8,313 nt of DNA from Oscillospiraceae bacterium (GTDB lineage Bacteria; Bacillota; Clostridia; Oscillospirales; Ruminococcaceae), in assembly GCA_020024185.1 (NCBI GenBank), contig JAHHUD010000065.1, positions 1 to 8,313 on the forward strand, given 5' to 3'. Both the position numbers and the translations under genes were made by a program. Below are positions 5,819 to 8,313 of this stretch, one piece after another. The stretch's first letter is position 1. The number at the start of each line of letters is the position of its first letter. The notes beneath the pieces were generated by a model, which was not told where the DNA came from, ran no database searches, and saw only the letters and a program-made list of their open reading frames with translations.

Positions 5819-6907
5819 TTAAAGTATAATCAATTCTTTTGGCGAACGTGTCAGGTTTTCTGTATATTTTTCACCTATGTAGAATAAATCCCCTATACGC
5901 ACCCCAAATTTTCCTTTAAAGTATACCCCCGGTTCCATTGCGATAATGTTACCCACACTTAAAGTATCCTTTGATGAAGGAGAAACAGCCGGAAGCTCAT
6001 TATATTTTAAGCCGATACCGTGTGCTGAAGCATGCAAAAAGTTTGGCCCATATCCCATTTGCTCAATATAACTTCTTATTTGTTCGTCTGCTGATTTTCC
6101 TGATATACCGTTTTTAATATATTTTGCACCAAGCAAATTTGCATTTTTAACAACATTATAAGCATTTACAAAATCTTCTGTTGGTTTTCCAACACATATT
6201 GTTCTGGACATACTGCATTTATAACCGTTATAAGTTGCCCCAAAGTCAAGCAAAAGAGGGTCCCCTTTTTCAATTATTTTATCAGTTGCTCTGCCGTGAA
6301 CCATACTGGAGTTTGAACCGGAAACACAACATATATGAAATTTATCCAAATCAGAGCCATTTTCCAAAAGGCTTTGCACAATTTTTGTCTGCACTTGTCT
6401 TTCTGACATACCCGGTTTTATGTATTCAAGTAATTCATCAAAAGTTTTTTCACTTATGCGTTGTGCTGTTTTTGTGCTTTCCAGCTCTTTAAGGTCTTTG
6501 CAAGCTCTTATTTTTGCAAGCTGTGATTTAAGAGGCATAACCTTTGCATACATAGCTCTTTCAAAATCCAAATATTCTTCATGGCTTATAATATCGCTTT
6601 CAATAAGCATAGTTGATATTTTATCAGACTGAACAATATCATTCATAACGTCCATATAATTGTGTTTATTTAGCACAACTCTTATAATAAACCCCTGCCA
6701 TGCAAGTTCTTTGCGTGCAACCTCTTCATATCTGTCATCAACAATAACATAGCAGTTGCCCATTTTGGTAACAACCACCAAGCCGGCACTTGTTGGAAGG
6801 TCAGTGAGATATCTTCGATTTTCAAAACTTTTAACCACACAAGCGTCTGTTCTTGTAAGCTCCAACATTTTTCTCACTCTATCAGCACGAGTCCTAAGTG
6901 AAAACAT
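5819..6907 (-). CDS. M24-family peptidase-like protein (aminopeptidase P type), probably catalytically impaired
   Basis: This 362-residue protein has the two-domain layout of Xaa-Pro aminopeptidases: a creatinase-type N-terminal domain (about 3-130; NRRYLTDLPTSAGLVVV at 30-46) and a pita-bread M24 domain (about 140-360). H204 (SMVHGRA), D221 (LLLDFGA), H292 and H296 (LHASAHGIGL) and E325 (MEPGVY) are kept. Three key positions are not. The second metal-binding Asp, normally in 'SDMTRT', is S232 (CSMSRT). The last Glu, normally in 'GVRIED', is G339 (GVRIGD). The catalytic His two residues before 'xxP' is N303 (YNELP). In the family the lost Asp and Glu bridge the two metal ions, so a normal dinuclear site is unlikely. 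The reading frame is intact and well conserved elsewhere, which argues for a retained, altered function and not decay. GGGGG at 6920-6916 lies 8 nt before the ATG. It is convergent with the apbE operon. Confidence 0.9.
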   Translation of the reverse strand: MFSLRTRADRVRKMLELTRTDACVVKSFENRRYLTDLPTSAGLVVVTKMGNCYVIVDDRYEEVARKELAWQGFIIRVVLNKHNYMDVMNDIVQSDKISTMLIESDIISHEEYLDFERAMYAKVMPLKSQLAKIRACKDLKELESTKTAQRISEKTFDELLEYIKPGMSERQVQTKIVQSLLENGSDLDKFHICCVSGSNSSMVHGRATDKIIEKGDPLLLDFGATYNGYKCSMSRTICVGKPTEDFVNAYNVVKNANLLGAKYIKNGISGKSADEQIRSYIEQMGYGPNFLHASAHGIGLKYNELPAVSPSSKDTLSVGNIIAMEPGVYFKGKFGVRIGDLFYIGEKYTENLTRSPKELIIL

Positions 6908-6933
6908 TTCTCTATCCCCCGATTAAATTATCT

Positions 6934-6962
6934 TTTATAAAATATATTGATTTACTTTTAAA
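6934..6962 (-). promoter_or_regulatory. Candidate promoter for the M24-family gene
   Basis: On the minus strand TTTAAA (6962-6957) and TATAAA (6939-6934) are 17 bp apart. Transcription would start near 6927, just before the GGGGG ribosome-binding site. The -35 match is weak (4 of 6) and the region is very AT-rich. Confidence 0.35.
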
Positions 6963-6973
6963 TTATGTATAAT
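6947..6973 (+). promoter_or_regulatory. Candidate promoter for the GNAT acetyltransferase
   Basis: A perfect -10 TATAAT (6968-6973) has TTGATT (6947-6952) upstream with a short 15-bp spacer. Start would be near 6980. A small inverted repeat, TCCTT-TT-AAGGA (6986-6997), sits at the predicted transcript start. The region overlaps the divergent M24 promoter candidate. Confidence 0.4.
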
Positions 6974-7035
6974 ATAAATATACTGTCCTTTTAAGGATAA
7001 TACTTTTTACATCAATTTGCAAGATAATTTTGACG

Positions 7036-7041
7036 AAAGGA
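7036..7041 (+). promoter_or_regulatory. Ribosome-binding site deciding the GNAT start
   Basis: AAAGGA ends 5 nt before the ATG at 7047. An in-frame TTG at 7017 would add ten residues (MQDNFDERIY) but has no purine-rich site upstream, and the added residues would themselves cover this ribosome-binding site. Confidence 0.75.
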
Positions 7042-7046
7042 TTTAT

Positions 7047-7586
7047 ATGTATTATTTATTTACAGAACGTCTTATTCTTAAACTAAGTCACACAAAGTTA
7101 GCAAAACAAGTATGCCAGTTTAACATAAAAAATAAACAAGCTTTGGCAGATACAGAGCCAACCCGTCCGGATTATTATTATACTGTAAAAGGGATAAAAT
7201 CATATCTTAAACAAGAAGATAAAGCCAGCCAAAAATGTGAGGAATTTAGATTTTGGATAACTGAAAAAGGCAGTGATGAAGTTATTGGCACTGTTTCTAT
7301 TTCAAATATAATTTTTGGCAGTGCAAAAACTTGTTATCTGTCTTATAAAGTTTCTCACGATAAACAAGGTATGGGTTATGCAACAGAGGCAGTTAAAGAG
7401 GTTATAAACTTTGCATTTACTGTTTTACAACTTCACCGTATAGAAAGTTATGTAATGCCAAGAAATAATAAAAGTTTACGAGTTATGGAAAAACTTAATT
7501 TTGAAAATGAGGGTATATCCAAACGCTGTCTTGAAGTTAATGGCGTGTGGGAAGACCATATAAGGTTTTCTCTGTTAAATGAATAA
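7047..7586 (+). CDS. GNAT-family N-acetyltransferase, RimJ/RimL type
   Basis: This 179-residue cytoplasmic protein should transfer an acetyl group from acetyl-CoA to an amine, classically a protein N-terminus or a small molecule. The start MYYLFTERLILKLSH matches the 'TERLILR' opening of RimJ/RimL proteins and supports the ATG at 7047. VIGTVSISNI (79-88) and CYLSYKVSHDKQGMGYATEA (96-115) form the core strands and the acetyl-CoA pyrophosphate loop Q107-G-M-G-Y-A. Residues 120-135 (INFAFTVLQLHRIESY), N140 with S143 (the N-x-x-S motif), VMEKLNFENEG (146-156) and G166-V-W-E-D-H complete the family pattern. The substrate cannot be predicted. It appears to be a single-gene transcript, divergent from the M24-like gene with about 139 nt between start codons. 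Confidence 0.92.
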   Translation: MYYLFTERLILKLSHTKLAKQVCQFNIKNKQALADTEPTRPDYYYTVKGIKSYLKQEDKASQKCEEFRFWITEKGSDEVIGTVSISNIIFGSAKTCYLSYKVSHDKQGMGYATEAVKEVINFAFTVLQLHRIESYVMPRNNKSLRVMEKLNFENEGISKRCLEVNGVWEDHIRFSLLNE

Positions 7587-7875
7587 TATAAAAAATATAA
7601 AATAAAATTGATTTTTTATTTTGATATATTTTGTGCAACATTGGATAATAAAAGATTAATAAAATAACATATTATATGGCAGTGCAAAGGCAATTTACTG
7701 TAACAAAATAAGTTTTTTATAAATAAAGTGGTTTATTTAAACCCACACTATAAAATAATAATTTATATTTTGCTCTATACTCTGTATAAATCTATCTTTA
7801 ATTATTTACATAAGATTTAATACCACCTTATCTGTCAATACAACACCAGATAAACACACTGTTTTAACTATAAAT
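7587..7875. other. AT-rich intergenic region without a recognised gene
   Basis: No plausible coding region is seen on either strand. It holds a weak AT-only hairpin just after the GNAT stop (7599-7607 with 7614-7622), too AU-rich to be a confident terminator. It also has an 8-bp hairpin with GTGG loop (7720-7727 with 7732-7739), a 7-bp inverted repeat TAAATCT/AGATTTA (7787-7793 with 7813-7819) and a possible plus-strand promoter (7621-7649). I see no tRNA, riboswitch or transposon remnant. Confidence 0.6.
7621..7649 (+). promoter_or_regulatory. Possible orphan promoter downstream of the GNAT gene
   Basis: TTGATA (7621-7626) and GATAAT (7644-7649) each match consensus at 5 of 6 positions with a 17-bp spacer. 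A start near 7656 would give a non-coding transcript of roughly 255-260 nt ending at the hairpin at 7876-7914. Such matches arise easily by chance in this composition. Confidence 0.3.
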
Positions 7876-7914
7876 AAAAATCAAGGTGACAAGTTACGCC
7901 ACCTTGATTTTTTT
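7876..7914. terminator. Bidirectional Rho-independent terminator
   Basis: A perfect 13-bp stem (7876-7888 with 7900-7912, core TCAAGGTG/CACCTTGA) closes an 11-nt loop. Seven T residues (7908-7914) follow on the plus strand, and TTTTTATTTA on the minus strand. It lies 46 nt beyond the stop of the minus-strand gene at 7959, which is its most likely user. On the plus strand it would stop any read-through from the GNAT gene. Confidence 0.9.
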
Positions 7915-7958
7915 GATATTAAATATTACTGTAAAATCACTTATATAATGTTCCGTTG

Positions 7959-8313
7959 CTATTTTGAATTGGATTTAACCTTTTTTAGAACAAATAACAG
8001 AATAAGTGCCAATACAGGTACGAAAACACCTAACAAAATCCACCCAAATGAGCTATCTGTTGATGTTTTGGTTGAATTTGTCATAGTTTCTGTTGCTGAA
8101 GAAGTGTCACTGTCTGTTGTTTTATCAGGCTGTGTGGACACTATCTCTGTTTCTGATGACTGTGTGTCACTTTCTGATGTTGTTTTATCCTGAGTGGACT
8201 GTTCCGGTTTTACCGCCGGTTTCTTTTTCTGTGGTTTTGGTTTCTGCACAGCATTTATCTCATTTTTAGTTGTAGGCACCGGCGCAGTATTTCCACCGTT
8301 TGAGTTTGGCACT
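7959..8313 (-). CDS. C-terminal part of a surface-exposed, tail-anchored protein (truncated by window edge)
   Basis: The frame is open to the window edge, so only the last 117 or so residues are visible; the GTG at 8312-8310 is probably an internal Val codon. Numbering from it, residues 1-36 are Pro/Lys/Asn-rich (KPKPQKKKPAVKPE at 24-37). Residues 38-88 are a Ser/Thr/Asp/Glu-rich linker containing an imperfect duplication, STQDKTTSESDTQSS and STQPDKTTDSDTSS. A single hydrophobic helix at about 90-109 (WILLGVFVPVLALILLFVLK) is followed by a short basic tail ending KKVKSNSK. This is the usual C-terminal anchor of an extracellular protein: disordered stalk, membrane helix, positive cytoplasmic end. 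There is no LPxTG sortase motif before the helix. The extracellular domain, and hence the function, lies outside the window. A terminator follows the TAG stop. Confidence 0.8.
   Translation of the reverse strand, partial: VPNSNGGNTAPVPTTKNEINAVQKPKPQKKKPAVKPEQSTQDKTTSESDTQSSETEIVSTQPDKTTDSDTSSATETMTNSTKTSTDSSFGWILLGVFVPVLALILLFVLKKVKSNSK
8104..8199. repeat. Imperfect 60-nt-period direct repeat in the stalk of the tail-anchored protein
   Basis: Positions 8104-8139 and 8164-8199 share GTGTCAC, CTG, TTGTTTTATC and TGGAC blocks with a 60-nt offset and compensating 3-nt gaps. They encode the related segments STQPDKTTDSDTSS and STQDKTTSESDTQSS. Only two copies are visible. Confidence 0.6.

Noticed and set aside
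5808..5830. TTGACA (5808-5813) and TATAAT (5825-5830), both perfect promoter hexamers on the plus strand
   Set aside because: The spacer is only 11 bp, far from the required 16-18, and the -10 lies inside the 3' end of the minus-strand M24 gene. No plus-strand gene follows.
6220..6250. FGATYN in the M24-like protein as an ApbE flavinylation motif
   Set aside because: DFGA is the ordinary metal-ligand strand of M24 proteins and the protein has no export signal.
7676..7711. Short plus-strand reading frame beginning ATGGCAGTGCAAAGG
   Set aside because: Only 11 codons, no ribosome-binding site and no sign of coding bias.
7801..7842. Perfect TTGACA on the minus strand (7836-7831) as a promoter reading toward the GNAT gene
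   Set aside because: At 17 bp the -10 would be TCTTAT, a poor match, and no minus-strand gene lies downstream before the GNAT gene.
1..8313. Search for phage defence genes, toxin-antitoxin pairs, transposons, CRISPR arrays and tRNA or rRNA genes
   Set aside because: No family motifs, spaced repeats, long terminal inverted repeats or cloverleaf structures were seen. All large reading frames are accounted for by the genes listed.

Overview
The window looks like chromosome from a low-GC Gram-positive bacterium, most likely an anaerobic member of the Clostridia. It is strongly AT-rich. Genes are preceded by purine-rich Shine-Dalgarno sequences (AAAGGA, GGAGG, AAGGAG, GGGGG). Two exported proteins carry lipoprotein signal peptides, and TrmB begins with the MRMRxKPWA N-terminus typical of Firmicutes. 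Genus cannot be set from the sequence. I see no phage genes, insertion sequences, CRISPR repeats, rRNA or tRNA.

Layout. Positions 1-51 are probably the last 16 codons of a plus-strand gene. A strong bidirectional hairpin (55-83) separates it from the 3' end of a minus-strand lipoprotein with a PNPOx-like split-barrel domain (115-642). Upstream of that, also on the minus strand, is a family 2 glycosyltransferase (736-1728). A divergent promoter region (about 1741-1922) then opens a plus-strand operon with very short gaps: a Wzx-type polysaccharide flippase (1923-3335), the tRNA m7G46 methyltransferase TrmB (3338-4000), an ApbE-type FAD:protein FMN transferase lipoprotein (4002-5087) and a membrane-anchored protein with a NERD-like domain (5106-5708). 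This operon ends at a long perfect hairpin (5722-5763), which also faces the end of a convergent M24-family peptidase-like gene (5819-6907, minus). Divergent from that gene is a RimJ/RimL-like GNAT acetyltransferase (7047-7586, plus). Positions 7587-7958 hold no gene but contain a strong bidirectional terminator (7876-7914) and a possible plus-strand promoter. The window ends inside the C-terminus of a minus-strand, surface-exposed, tail-anchored protein (7959-8313).

How the genes work together. The glycosyltransferase and flippase probably serve assembly and export of a lipid-linked cell-surface glycan. TrmB is a housekeeping tRNA modifier that shares their transcript. ApbE acts outside the membrane and attaches FMN covalently to proteins; no recognisable acceptor is encoded here. 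The other genes do not form an obvious pathway.

I did not find a convincing undescribed multi-gene system. The observations most worth a second look are at the residue level. The M24 protein lacks both bridging metal ligands and one catalytic histidine, so it is probably not an active aminopeptidase. The NERD-like protein lacks the usual E-x-K nuclease residues. A possible orphan transcript (about 7655-7914) is also worth testing.
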